64,000 nucleotides of DNA, from contig NZ_PTQW01000003.1 in NCBI RefSeq assembly GCF_004343725.1, positions 124,001-188,000 of the forward strand, written 5' to 3'. The translations under genes were made by a program, and so were the position numbers. The notes under the pieces were generated by a model that made no database searches, had not been told where the DNA came from, and saw nothing but the letters and a program-made list of their open reading frames with translations. Within the stretch, counting starts at the first letter, position 1. The number at the start of each line of letters is the position of its first letter. Origin of the DNA: Treponema sp. J25. GTDB lineage: Bacteria > Spirochaetota > Spirochaetia > Treponematales > Breznakiellaceae. Of the stretch, positions 25,634-34,396 are shown piece after piece.

Positions 25634-26986
25634 ATGGCGGCAACCGAATCAATTATTGAAAAATACCTAGAGGCTACAGAACGACTTGATCCCATTAAAT
25701 GTATTGGTCGGGTTATCCGGGTCCAGGGCCTTTTGATAGAAAGCCGGGGGCCTCAGGCAATTATTGGCGAACTCTGCCGCATCGATGTACCGAAAGGGCG
25801 GGGGGTTATTCAGGCGGAGGTGGTAGGCCTGCGGGGCGAGACGGTCCAACTCATGGCCTTTGAGGATACCACCGGCATCGAGGTGGGCAATCGGGTGGTG
25901 GCAACGGGGGAACTCCTTTCTGTGCCTGTTTCCAAGAAACTCCTTGGCAGGGTGCTGGATGCCCTGGGGCGGCCCACCGATGGGAAAGGAGCTATCGAAG
26001 CGACCCATTCATATCCCGCTATCGCAGAACCTCCAGACCCGATTAAACGGAAGCGGATTACCCAGCAGGTTGCGACGGGCGTCCGGGTAATTGATGGTCT
26101 TTTACCGGTAGGAAAGGGGCAGCGGCTAGGGATCTTTGCGGGCTCCGGGGTGGGAAAGTCTACCCTCCTCGGTATGATTGCCCGCAATACCAGCGCGGAT
26201 GTAAACGTGGTGGCCCTTATCGGTGAGCGGGGCCGCGAGGTAAACGATTTTATAGAAAACGATCTGGGACCGGAAGGCCTTGCCCGTTCGGTTATTGTGG
26301 TTTCCCCTTCGAGTGCCCCTCCCCTTGCCCGGCTCCGGGGGGCTTACGTGGCCACCGCCATTGCCGAGTATTTTCGGGATCAGGGGCTTGATGTGATGCT
26401 CCTTTTTGATTCGGTAACCCGTTTTGCCCGGGCCCAGCGGGAAATTGGTCTTGCCATTGGGGAACCCCCCGCAACCCGGGGCTATACCCCCAGTGTGTTC
26501 GATTCCATGCCCCGGCTCCTGGAACGTTGTGGAACCTCCGAAAAGGGAACCATCACCGGCTTTTATACGATCCTTGTGGAAGGGGACGACATGGATGAAC
26601 CCATCGCCGACACGGTGCGGGGAATCTTAGATGGCCACATTGTGCTTTCCCGGCGGCTTGCCCAGCAAAATCACTATCCGGCGGTGGATGTCCTTGCCAG
26701 TGTGTCCCGGCTTGCGCCGGTATTGGCCGGGCCGGTAACCAAAAAAGCCGCCGGTTATATCCGACGCCTCCTGGCAACCTATGCAGAGGCGGAGGACCTT
26801 ATCAATGTGGGGGCCTACAAGATGGGGAGCAACCCCGGTATCGACGAAGCAATAGCAAAAAAAGCTTCCATCGATGAGTTCCTTATCCAGGGAATTGAAG
26901 AAAAATCGTCCCTTTCCGAGACCCTTTCCTTTTTAGGGAAGGTGGCAGGGATGGAAATTCCCGACCTTGAAAAGGGACGGTTTTGA
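25634..26986 (+). CDS. fliI: Flagellum-specific export ATPase FliI
   Basis: 450-residue AAA+/F1-beta-like ATPase energising flagellar type III export. Walker A GIFAGSGVGKST near residues 170-181, VALIGERGREVNDF, Walker B VMLLFDSVTRFARAQRE, and ARGYTPSVFDSMPRLLER-like segment (written here as RGYTPSVFDSMPRLLE). Length is normal. It starts 17 nt after fliH and its stop overlaps the TTG start of fliJ. Confidence 0.96.
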   Translation: MAATESIIEKYLEATERLDPIKCIGRVIRVQGLLIESRGPQAIIGELCRIDVPKGRGVIQAEVVGLRGETVQLMAFEDTTGIEVGNRVVATGELLSVPVSKKLLGRVLDALGRPTDGKGAIEATHSYPAIAEPPDPIKRKRITQQVATGVRVIDGLLPVGKGQRLGIFAGSGVGKSTLLGMIARNTSADVNVVALIGERGREVNDFIENDLGPEGLARSVIVVSPSSAPPLARLRGAYVATAIAEYFRDQGLDVMLLFDSVTRFARAQREIGLAIGEPPATRGYTPSVFDSMPRLLERCGTSEKGTITGFYTILVEGDDMDEPIADTVRGILDGHIVLSRRLAQQNHYPAVDVLASVSRLAPVLAGPVTKKAAGYIRRLLATYAEAEDLINVGAYKMGSNPGIDEAIAKKASIDEFLIQGIEEKSSLSETLSFLGKVAGMEIPDLEKGRF

Positions 26987-27441
26987 AACGTTTTCGCTTT
27001 AATCTTGAAAAACTTCTGGAACTTCGCCGCTTTGCCGAGGAAGAGGCCGAACGGGAACTCGCCCGGGCTATTGGAGAACTTTCTGAATTGGAACGGCGGC
27101 TTGCTTCCCTGGCGGAAGAACGGGTTCAGGTGGCCCGGGAACGGTTTTCCCATCCCCATTCGGTGGCAGAGCTGCGCCATCTGGAATTATACTTGTTACG
27201 ATTAGATCAACAGAAGGAAAAACTCCTGGAAGCCATGGCGATTGCATCCCAGAACGTTGAACGGGCTCGCCAGAATTACCTGGAGGCGAGTCGGGATAAA
27301 CGGGTGGTAGAAAAACTTAAAGAAAAAAAACATTCCCAGTACAGGAAAGAACTTTTCAAAGAAGAAACCCGGCTCCTCGATGACCTCGGGGGAAGGAAAA
27401 GACCCCTCCTTTCTGATGCCCCTGAAGAAAGGAGCTTGTGA
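26983..27441 (+). CDS. fliJ: Flagellar export chaperone FliJ
   Basis: 152-residue, highly charged, almost entirely helical coiled-coil protein beginning KRFRFNLEKLLELRRFAEEEAE, as expected for FliJ, which links FliI to the export gate. The start is TTG 26983 overlapping the fliI stop (TTGA), with AAAGGGACGG upstream. This is the last gene of the block. In several spirochaetes a further small flagellar gene follows fliJ; here a convergent unrelated gene lies downstream. Confidence 0.85.
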   Translation: MKRFRFNLEKLLELRRFAEEEAERELARAIGELSELERRLASLAEERVQVARERFSHPHSVAELRHLELYLLRLDQQKEKLLEAMAIASQNVERARQNYLEASRDKRVVEKLKEKKHSQYRKELFKEETRLLDDLGGRKRPLLSDAPEERSL

Positions 27442-27533
27442 AAGGGACCGTGCTTTCTGCTTTTCTATACGCCGTCCCCAAAGATCCTTCCCCTCGGGGA
27501 AGCAAGATCAGTCCCTGCCGCCTCAAGCGACCG

Positions 27534-29192
27534 TTAATACTTAAACTCGCTTTCCCCAATGAATTCCCTCAGGATGCTTTGTCCTGGAACGTAATGGCTG
27601 GGAATGGGCGCAAAATTTTCCAGAAACGATAGAAGCCGAACCGCCTCTCCATATTCGGGCATGGTGGGTTTTATCGACCGCAGGAGGGGTTCTGCGTATA
27701 CTTTCAGAACTGAAAGCTCATAATCCAGGGCAGAGTTAAAGGCCACATCGGCACTTTCCTGGAAAGGGAAGATATGCTTTTTTTCTCCCCGTTGAACACT
27801 GGGCCACATACGCAGGGTCCCCTGGGCGGAGTTACCCCGGAACTGGTAGTCCCGGACCATTCGACGGATAAGACGGTTATCGCTGGTAGATACCCGGTTA
27901 TGGTCGTCTAGATTAAGTTGGGTAAGGGCCGAAACATACAATTTAAATTTCTGTTCCCGGGGAATGTGGGGGGTAAGTCGGTCATTTAAGCCGTGAATTC
28001 CTTCCACGATCAGCATGGAACGGTTTCCCATCTTGATTTTTCGTCCCCCGGCCCGACGCATGCCGCTCTTAAAATCGTAGGAGGGAATCTCTACTTCCTC
28101 ACCCTGGAAGAGTGCCAGGAGCTGTTCGTTAAGGTATTCCACATCCAGGGCCTCAAGGCACTCGTAATCGGGTTTCCCTTCTTCATCGAGGGGTGTTTTG
28201 TCATGGTTTACGTAATAATCATCAAGACTGATAGGGATGGGATCAATACCAAGCACCTTCAACTGAATGGCCAGGCGCTTGGCGGTGGTGGTTTTCCCCG
28301 AACTTGAAGGCCCCGCAATGAGCACCATTTTTACTTTGTCCTGACGCTCGTAAATTTGGTCTGCGATTTCTGCAAGTTTCTTTGCCTGGAAGGCCTCGGC
28401 AATTTGAATAAAGTCCTTTATCTTTCTGTTGGCTACCAGGGTGTTCAGGTTTCCTACCGCGTGGACCCCCACAATACGACCCCATTTTTTATATTCTTTA
28501 TACACCGCAAAGAGTTTGGTGTTTTGTTCTAGTTCAGCCAGTTTCAGGGGCCACCCGGCAGGGGGGTACCGGAGTAATAAGCCCTGTTCATAGGGGAGGA
28601 GCCCAAACACTTCCATGAGCCCCGTCCGGGGGAGCAAGGGGGCGATACAGAGATCCATGAAGCCCCGACATTCATTGACGGGAACCAGGGCTTCACTGCG
28701 CTGTTCCAGAAGCAGGGCCGTATCGGTTTGTCCCGTTTCCGTAAAGTACCGGAGGGCATCCGCATAGGAGAGGTAAAAGAAACGGATAGGAATATCCTCA
28801 GCCACAAGGGCCTTCATGGTTTTTTCAAGACGATCGATTTCTTCTGCGGTGGGGGGCTGTTCATCCCCAAAGCTGTAGTAGTAGCTGTGTCCCAGGGAAT
28901 GCCCTACATACAGGTTTCGATTAGGGAACACATCCCGTGCCGCAAGGGCGAGGAGGAACGAGAGGGAACGGCGATACATTACTACCCCCTCGGGATCCCG
29001 CAGGGTTACCGGTTCAAGCCGGACATTTATCTCAAGGCGATGGGAAAGGGCCACCACTTCATTGTTTGCCTTGGCGGCCACAATGGGGACATCGCTGGGT
29101 TCAAAATATTCAAGGAGGCTTTCTACACGGGTCCCATAGGGGCTTCGTATTTCTGTGCCATTTGCAAATTGGATGGTGATTTCATTATTCAT
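27534..29192 (-). CDS. TGS/uridine-kinase-family nucleoside kinase
   Basis: 552-residue cytoplasmic protein. The N-terminal part (residues 1-60, ITIQFANGTEIRSPYGTRV) is TGS-like, followed by a region resembling the editing domain of threonyl-tRNA synthetase (VGHSLGHSYYYSF). The C-terminal half is a phosphoribulokinase/uridine-kinase domain with P-loop GPSSSGKTTTAKRL (about 291-304) and SLDDYYVNHDKTPLDEEG. This architecture is known as a conserved nucleoside kinase family in spirochaetes and Thermotogales; substrate uncertain. ATG 29192 follows AGGAGG; an open extension upstream lacks a start signal. Confidence 0.82.
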   Translation of the reverse strand: MNNEITIQFANGTEIRSPYGTRVESLLEYFEPSDVPIVAAKANNEVVALSHRLEINVRLEPVTLRDPEGVVMYRRSLSFLLALAARDVFPNRNLYVGHSLGHSYYYSFGDEQPPTAEEIDRLEKTMKALVAEDIPIRFFYLSYADALRYFTETGQTDTALLLEQRSEALVPVNECRGFMDLCIAPLLPRTGLMEVFGLLPYEQGLLLRYPPAGWPLKLAELEQNTKLFAVYKEYKKWGRIVGVHAVGNLNTLVANRKIKDFIQIAEAFQAKKLAEIADQIYERQDKVKMVLIAGPSSSGKTTTAKRLAIQLKVLGIDPIPISLDDYYVNHDKTPLDEEGKPDYECLEALDVEYLNEQLLALFQGEEVEIPSYDFKSGMRRAGGRKIKMGNRSMLIVEGIHGLNDRLTPHIPREQKFKLYVSALTQLNLDDHNRVSTSDNRLIRRMVRDYQFRGNSAQGTLRMWPSVQRGEKKHIFPFQESADVAFNSALDYELSVLKVYAEPLLRSIKPTMPEYGEAVRLLSFLENFAPIPSHYVPGQSILREFIGESEFKY

Positions 29193-29307
29193 AGAAAACC
29201 TCCTGAGCATAACAATATCACGAGCCTGAGGGGGAAAACCTTCCCGGGCCTTGCCTTTGTGATAGAAAGCCCTGTAAAAGGGATTCTTTGAGTCTGGTGT
29301 AGAGTAG

Positions 29308-29336
29308 ATGATAAGAGGGAAACCTATAAAATTCAA
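29308..29336 (-). promoter_or_regulatory. Promoter of the nucleoside kinase gene
   Basis: Minus strand: TTGAAT (29336-29331), 17 nt, TATCAT (29313-29308). The leader would be about 110 nt. Confidence 0.5.
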
Positions 29337-29378
29337 GAACCTCAGGAAAATCTATTATCTTTCACCGAAACAATAGGG

Positions 29379-30251
29379 TTAGCGTACTCGAGGCTGGGAC
29401 TGTAAAAAATCAAGGAGCGGTTTTCCCCAAAATGGGGTTACCTGGGAATTCCTCTTTTCTTGCAAGAAAGAATCGTACTGCTTTTTCATAAACTGCTGGA
29501 TGTTTTCTTTGGCTTCCGGTGAAATCCCTGGTTCTTCAGTGAGCAGTTCTTCGATAAAATCATGGGCTTCCTCGGCTGACCACAGGCTTTCATCGTAACA
29601 GGTTAAGGCATACAGGGCCGCGGGGACGCAGTTAATGCTGTGCTGTTTTACAAAAAGAATAGAAGCGCTAATAGCCCGGGCCCCCTGGTGCAGTTCTTGG
29701 ATATGGGAGGTAAAAAGCTCCTGGTCCTCATGACGGTTCAGGAAGGCCTCGAATTGTTTCCATGCGTGGACCACCACCATCACATGGAGACTCGGAATGC
29801 ACATCAGATGAGGATCCAGGAAATGAATCAGAATGAAGCGAGGATGTTTTAAATACCGGGGGCGCTGGGTGGTGGAAAGATTGTGCCGGTATACCTCTGC
29901 TGCGAAAGAATAGAGCCTTCCCATGGAATCTACAAAGGCTGCTATTTCCTCTTCGGCGGAGGGGCCATACCGATCGAGAAGAAAACCTACTGACCGGATC
30001 CAGAAAAAGACAAAGTCCAGGTAGATGTTTACCTTTTCAGGAACAAAGGGAATCTCCTGGTCCAGTGGATGATCTACCTGACTGACTGGAATTTTTCCCC
30101 GATGGAGAACCGCCCAGTACTGGAGCCCAAAGAAGTCTCGCAGGGCCCGCCCAAGGCAGCGAAGTCCGGCCTGACGAATTTTTTTATGCTTCAAAGCCTT
30201 GAACACAGTGCGCCACACCGAATACTGTGCAATATGTCCTCTGTAATGCAT
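29379..30251 (-). CDS. PAP2-like protein, possibly catalytically altered
   Basis: About 290 residues, unknown function. Two segments resemble lipid phosphatase/phosphotransferase (PAP2) motifs: CIPSLHVMVVVHAW resembles the PSxH motif, and ISASILFVKQHSINCVPAAL resembles the third motif, where an aspartate after KQHxxx is usual and here reads N/C. Membrane helices typical of the family are weak; the best is near 80-95 (VNIYLDFVFFWIRSVGFLL). No Shine-Dalgarno is seen; ATG 30251 is chosen over GTG 30272. It stands alone. The PAP2 link is inference from motifs only. Confidence 0.5.
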   Translation of the reverse strand: MHYRGHIAQYSVWRTVFKALKHKKIRQAGLRCLGRALRDFFGLQYWAVLHRGKIPVSQVDHPLDQEIPFVPEKVNIYLDFVFFWIRSVGFLLDRYGPSAEEEIAAFVDSMGRLYSFAAEVYRHNLSTTQRPRYLKHPRFILIHFLDPHLMCIPSLHVMVVVHAWKQFEAFLNRHEDQELFTSHIQELHQGARAISASILFVKQHSINCVPAALYALTCYDESLWSAEEAHDFIEELLTEEPGISPEAKENIQQFMKKQYDSFLQEKRNSQVTPFWGKPLLDFLQSQPRVR

Positions 30252-30427
30252 GATAGTGGAAAAGCATAGCACAGTTTATCTTTTTGTGCAGTACCCTCTA
30301 TAGAAAAAAGTTATAAGTCTGCCGGTTTAGATCGGCGGGGTAAGATTATACGACTTGACAAAGGCGGTACGTCCATGGCACATACAAATATCTCTTGGTC
30401 TTGTCTTAAAAGACCCGGATGAGAAGA

Positions 30428-30501
30428 GCGACATTAGCTCATCAGGATAGAGCAACTGCCTTCTAAGCAGTAGGTAGGGGGTTCGAGTCCCTCATGTCGC
30501 G
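30428..30501 (+). tRNA. tRNA-Arg (anticodon TCT)
   Basis: The 74-nt cloverleaf has a GCGACAT/ATGTCGC acceptor stem, a GCTC/GAGC D stem, an ACTGC/GCAGT anticodon stem with loop CTTCTAA (anticodon TCT, reading AGA), a T arm with TTCGAGT and discriminator G. CCA is not encoded. Confidence 0.93.
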
Positions 30502-30592
30502 GAAAGTATTTTCTTCCCTCGTTGGATTGTATGGGATTTCGATAAAGAAATAATTCCTTTATAATTGAGACACTCCTCTTTGTCGTGGCGGG

Positions 30593-31183
30593 TTAAACTT
30601 CACTGAACACCGTGGCGGTAAAGGTATACAGTTCCGCTCCCGGCTCTTGATAGGACCCCGGTGGAAGGCCTGCCTTGCGACAGAGGTAGTCTAAAAATTC
30701 CTCTCGATTCCATCCTTGCTCTACGGGAACCTGGGGGAGCAAAACCCCCGCCCGGCCCCGATGTATCAGGTAGAGCCCATGATGACCCACCACCACATCC
30801 TTCGGGTTGTCGCAGCGCTCAAGGGGAGAAAGGACCGAAATTTCGATGCTACATCGGGGGAGTTCTTCTTCACTCAAGGGCGGGAATCGGGGATCTTCAA
30901 AGGCGGCCTCTAGGGCCATGTCCCGCACGGTTTCCTCAAGGGGCCGGACCGCTACCATCCGGCCGATACAGCCCCGGAGGGCCTTTCCCTTTTCGAGGGT
31001 TACAAAGGCCCCAGAGGGGGTTTTCAAAGCAGAGGCCCCTGCGGAAACCTGTGAAACAAGGTCCGCCGGATAGGGGAGAATTTCCTGTACGGGGATATGC
31101 ACCGCCTGGCGCTGGAGGGCCCGTTCGATGGTCCTGCGGGCCAGGGCCAGCAAATAGGTTTTCTCTACCGGAGAGAGTTGCAT
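30593..31183 (-). CDS. amrA: AMMECR1-domain protein (AmmeMemoRadiSam protein A)
   Basis: 196-residue AMMECR1-family protein. Family segments are FVTLEKGKALRGCIGRM (with the invariant LRGCIG core, about residues 68-73), AAFEDPRFPPLSEEEL and IEISVLSPLE, plus VVVGHHGLYLIHRGRAGVLLPQVP. The biochemical role is unsettled; the domain co-occurs with a Memo-like protein and a radical-SAM protein. The radical-SAM partner lies 2 kb away beyond gnd; no Memo gene is in the window. The ATG at 31183 lacks a Shine-Dalgarno, and a TATACT -10 places the transcript start on the ATG. Confidence 0.9.
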   Translation of the reverse strand: MQLSPVEKTYLLALARRTIERALQRQAVHIPVQEILPYPADLVSQVSAGASALKTPSGAFVTLEKGKALRGCIGRMVAVRPLEETVRDMALEAAFEDPRFPPLSEEELPRCSIEISVLSPLERCDNPKDVVVGHHGLYLIHRGRAGVLLPQVPVEQGWNREEFLDYLCRKAGLPPGSYQEPGAELYTFTATVFSEV

Positions 31184-31189
31184 ATCTAT

Positions 31190-31195
31190 AGTATA
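31190..31195 (-). promoter_or_regulatory. -10 element of amrA, leaderless spacing
   Basis: TATACT on the minus strand, with 6 nt between it and the ATG, so a start 7 nt after it is the A of the ATG. No good -35 is seen. Confidence 0.4.
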
Positions 31196-31382
31196 CCATT
31201 CTTTTTTCGTTCTGCATAGTTTCTCAGTATATATGAAAAAATATATTTATCACCTTTTCATTTCCCTACCACATCGTTATATTTACACTATAAGCTCGAT
31301 ATAAACCTCTTGGATCTGCTTTTTGAAAAAATATCACGATTTTACAACCAGGAGGATTCATTCTTGATAGGGAGGATGGGAC

Positions 31383-32801
31383 ATGCAGGCTGATATTGGA
31401 TTAGTAGGTCTCGCGGTCATGGGGGAAAACCTGGTACTCAATATGGAACGGCACGGTTATAGGGTGGCGGTGTATAACCGGACCGTCGAAAAGGTTGATG
31501 CTTTTGTGAAAACCCGGGGAAAGGACAAAAACATCCTTCCTGCCCATAGTCCGCAGGAACTGGTATCTCTTCTTACCCGTCCTCGGCGGATTATGATGAT
31601 GGTGAAGGCGGGACCGGCGGTGGACGAAACAATACAGCAAATTCTTCCCTATCTTGAGGCGGGGGATATTCTTATTGACGGCGGTAATTCCCATTATGTG
31701 GATACGGAACGGCGGCTCAAGGATCTTTCTGCTCGGGGAATCCGATATGTCGGTATGGGGGTTTCCGGTGGCGAGGAGGGGGCCTTGAATGGACCTTCCC
31801 TTATGCCCGGCGGAGACGAGACGGCTTGGCCTCATATAGGGGGGATATTTCAGTCCATTGCAGCCCAGGTTGAGGGGAGCCCCTGCTGCGACTGGATTGG
31901 CCCAGGTGGATCCGGCCATTTTGTGAAGATGGTGCATAACGGGATTGAATATGGGGACATGCAGCTTATCGCCGAAGTTTACCAGATATTGCGGGATCGA
32001 CTGGGCCTTTCGGCGGATGAAATGGCGCCGATTTTTGATGAGTGGAATAGGGGGAACCTTTCAAGCTATTTAATTGAAATTACATCCCATATTCTGCGAT
32101 ATAAAGATGAGGATGGCCAGCCCCTGGTTGATAAGATTCTTGATGCGGCGGGACAAAAGGGAACCGGAAAATGGACGGGTATGAGCGCCCTGGAATGGGG
32201 AGTTCCCCTTACCCTGATTACTGAGGCAGTATTTGCCCGATCCCTTTCTGCCCGAAGAGATGACCGGCTAGAGGCCGCTTCGCTGTTGGGCGTCCCCTCT
32301 ATCCAGCGGTTTGAAGGCCCCCTTCAACCCTACCTTGATGAGGTAGCACTAACCCTGTATGCCGCAAAGATAGTTTCTTATGCGCAGGGCTTCCTTCTCT
32401 TGCAAGAAGCATCCCGCAGTTCGGGCTGGAATTTAAACCTCGGGGCCATTGCGATGCTCTGGCGGGGAGGCTGTATCATCCGTTCCCGCTTCTTAGGAAA
32501 AATAAAAGAGGCCTATGATCGTAATCTATCGCTATCAAACCTGATTCTGGATCCCTACTTTGCAGACCAGCTTCGTAATGCGGAAGGGGCCTGGCGCCGG
32601 ATTGTGGCGGATGCGCTGATGCAGGGAATCCCTGTGCCTGCCCTTGCCTCCGGTCTTTCCTGGTATGATGGTTTTCGAACCACCCGATTGCCGGCAAACC
32701 TTATTCAGGCCCAGCGGGACTATTTTGGGGCCCATACCTATGAACGGGTGGATACGCCCCGCGGAACCTTCTTCCATACCCAGTGGACCACGAACTCCTG
32801 A
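31383..32801 (+). CDS. gnd: 6-phosphogluconate dehydrogenase, decarboxylating
   Basis: NADP-dependent oxidative decarboxylation of 6-phosphogluconate to ribulose-5-phosphate. 472 residues with the Rossmann start IGLVGLAVMGENLVLNMERHG (cofactor loop GLAVMG), the substrate block IDGGNSHYVDTERR, GVSGGEEGALNGPSLMPGG, the catalytic HNGIEYGDMQLIAE and the C-terminal dimer-type region with YFGAHTYERVD. Length matches the long enteric-type enzyme. GGGAGGA precedes the ATG. It is convergent with amrS, only 8 nt apart, with no terminator between. Confidence 0.97.
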   Translation: MQADIGLVGLAVMGENLVLNMERHGYRVAVYNRTVEKVDAFVKTRGKDKNILPAHSPQELVSLLTRPRRIMMMVKAGPAVDETIQQILPYLEAGDILIDGGNSHYVDTERRLKDLSARGIRYVGMGVSGGEEGALNGPSLMPGGDETAWPHIGGIFQSIAAQVEGSPCCDWIGPGGSGHFVKMVHNGIEYGDMQLIAEVYQILRDRLGLSADEMAPIFDEWNRGNLSSYLIEITSHILRYKDEDGQPLVDKILDAAGQKGTGKWTGMSALEWGVPLTLITEAVFARSLSARRDDRLEAASLLGVPSIQRFEGPLQPYLDEVALTLYAAKIVSYAQGFLLLQEASRSSGWNLNLGAIAMLWRGGCIIRSRFLGKIKEAYDRNLSLSNLILDPYFADQLRNAEGAWRRIVADALMQGIPVPALASGLSWYDGFRTTRLPANLIQAQRDYFGAHTYERVDTPRGTFFHTQWTTNS

Positions 32802-32809
32802 AAACCTTT

Positions 32810-33835
32810 TCAATAATAGATAGGAAGGGGTGCCTTGCAGGAGGCGCAGCGATAGGAGCCATGGAAGCCCTCTTCCCCATCGGCGGGTGGTATCTTTTCC
32901 AGAGCCACAAGACGAGTATGGTAGTTGTGGCGTTCGATGACCAGGGCTCCGCAGACGGGACAGCGGGTATTGTTGGAGTTGGTCCAGAGATTTCCCACGT
33001 ACACGTAGCGGAGGATTTTTTGTGCCCCGGTGGCGATGGAAAAGAGAAAGGTCCCTGAGGTAGGAGGAGCCTGGTAGCGATAGGCGGGATGGTATGCCGA
33101 AAGATGCCAGGGGATGTGGGGAGAGAGCCGGCCTATCCATTCAGCTATGGCAAGGAGTTCTTCCTCAGTATCGTTTATGCCGGGAACCACCAGGGTGGTT
33201 ATTTCGGTGTGTACCCCCATTTCATGAGCAAGGGAGATAAAACGGCGGACCGCATCCAGGTCGCCGCCGAGAATGGTGCTATAGGTCTGACTGGAAAAAC
33301 TTTTTAAATCCACATTAGTAGCATCCACAAGACGGAGAATTTCCCGGGCCGGCTTTTCCTGAATACATCCATTGGTTACAAGCACATTGGCGAGCCCCCG
33401 TCGGTGGGCTTCTGTCATGCTGTCTAATAGGTATTCGGCATGAACCAGGGGTTCCGAATAGGTGTAGGCGATGGCCCCGGTGTGGCTTTCTTCTGCCTTC
33501 TCACAGAGTTGGGCGGGGGAAAGAAAACGAAGGGGGATCTCCGTCCCTTGCGATATTTCCCAGTTCTGACAGAAGGGACAGCGGAGGTTGCATCCTACAA
33601 AACCTACTGAAAAGATAGAGGTGCCGGGGCGAAAATGATAAAGGGGCTTTTTTTCAATGGGATCCACCGCAAGAGAAGAAAGGGCCCCGTAGTAGGGAAG
33701 GTCGATTCCTTCTTCTCCTCCCTGTCGAACCTTACAGAGCCCAAAGGTCCCTTGCTTCAGGGTACACTGGTGGGGACAGAGTGTACAGCGGATCCGTTGG
33801 TTGTCTTCTCTGGTAAAGAAGCGCCCCTTCTGCAT
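32810..33835 (-). CDS. amrS: AmmeMemoRadiSam-type radical SAM protein
   Basis: 341-residue radical-SAM protein related to pyruvate formate-lyase activating enzymes. The 4Fe-4S motif is CNLRCPFC (CxxxCxxC) in the VGFVGCNLRCPFCQNWEIS block near residues 77-90. An N-terminal cysteine cluster (RCTLCPHQCTLKQGTFGLC) and a C-terminal zinc-ribbon-like tail (CPVCGALV..CASC) flank the TIM-barrel core. This layout is that of the radical-SAM member of the AmmeMemoRadiSam set. The start overlaps the upstream small gene by 1 nt (TAATG). Confidence 0.88.
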   Translation of the reverse strand: MQKGRFFTREDNQRIRCTLCPHQCTLKQGTFGLCKVRQGGEEGIDLPYYGALSSLAVDPIEKKPLYHFRPGTSIFSVGFVGCNLRCPFCQNWEISQGTEIPLRFLSPAQLCEKAEESHTGAIAYTYSEPLVHAEYLLDSMTEAHRRGLANVLVTNGCIQEKPAREILRLVDATNVDLKSFSSQTYSTILGGDLDAVRRFISLAHEMGVHTEITTLVVPGINDTEEELLAIAEWIGRLSPHIPWHLSAYHPAYRYQAPPTSGTFLFSIATGAQKILRYVYVGNLWTNSNNTRCPVCGALVIERHNYHTRLVALEKIPPADGEEGFHGSYRCASCKAPLPIYY

Positions 33836-34209
33836 TATGGCAGTTCCTTTTTCAGCCGTTCCCGTACTTTATGAAGATGGGAGAGAAACTGCACTTCATC
33901 CTGCACTTCAAAGGGTTCGTGGATAATTCCATGGGCTCCCTTTTTTACCCAGATTTTTACCAGTTGCAGGGTTTCCCCTGTTTCCAGGGCCACCGCCGGA
34001 AGCTCTTCCACATAGCTGATATCGGTCACTTTAAACTCAAGAATAGTAGGGCTATCGCCCAGGGGATTGAATACAAAAATCAATTTTTCCTTTTCAAAGG
34101 GATGGGGGCGGGGATACCCGGTAAAGGGAACCGTATCTTTCGGAGGACCGCCACTGTAGCGGGTAATCTCAAAAAAGGGCGCAATACCAAGGTAGTGGTC
34201 AATAGTCAT
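33835..34209 (-). CDS. Hypothetical protein upstream of amrS
   Basis: 124-residue soluble protein starting MTIDHYLGIAPFFEITRYSG, with an alternating strand pattern in the middle and a charged helical C-terminus (VQFLSHLHKVRERLKKEL). No known motif is recognised. ATG 34209 follows GAAAGGGG; an earlier in-frame ATG at 34224 is less well placed. The stop shares a base with the amrS start, so the two are probably co-translated. Confidence 0.6.
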   Translation of the reverse strand: MTIDHYLGIAPFFEITRYSGGPPKDTVPFTGYPRPHPFEKEKLIFVFNPLGDSPTILEFKVTDISYVEELPAVALETGETLQLVKIWVKKGAHGIIHEPFEVQDEVQFLSHLHKVRERLKKELP

Positions 34210-34361
34210 AGTTACCCCTTTCATCTCGTGCTGGTGATTTTCTGATATACCTTATTTTAATGATAGTCATAAAAAGGGCGATGGACAAGTTTTTATAAAA
34301 GTAAAAAGCCCGTAAGATAGGGAGAAACAGGGGACTGTTTCCGAGGAAACGTTACCTTTGC

Positions 34362-34390
34362 TAGTCATGATGGAATAAAACGGGTAGAAT
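34362..34390 (+). promoter_or_regulatory. Promoter of nudC, leaderless spacing
   Basis: TAGTCA (34362-34367), 17 nt, TAGAAT (34385-34390). The expected start is 34397, the A of the nudC ATG; there is no Shine-Dalgarno. Confidence 0.5.
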
Positions 34391-34396
34391 ACCCAT

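Noticed and set aside
27487-27502. CTTCCC-CTCG-GGGAAG hairpin between fliJ and the nucleoside kinase gene
   Set aside because: Only a 6-bp stem and no T tract on either strand, so it is not supported as a terminator.
27438-27632. GTG-started frame following fliJ by GTGA overlap
   Set aside because: AAAGGAG is present, but the peptide has no resemblance to spirochaete flagellar genes found after fliJ and runs antisense into the kinase gene.
30537-30565. TTTCGA-17-TATAAT promoter-like sequence downstream of the tRNA
   Set aside because: The -10 is perfect but the -35 is poor and the only downstream target is the antisense of amrA; kept only as a possible antisense start.
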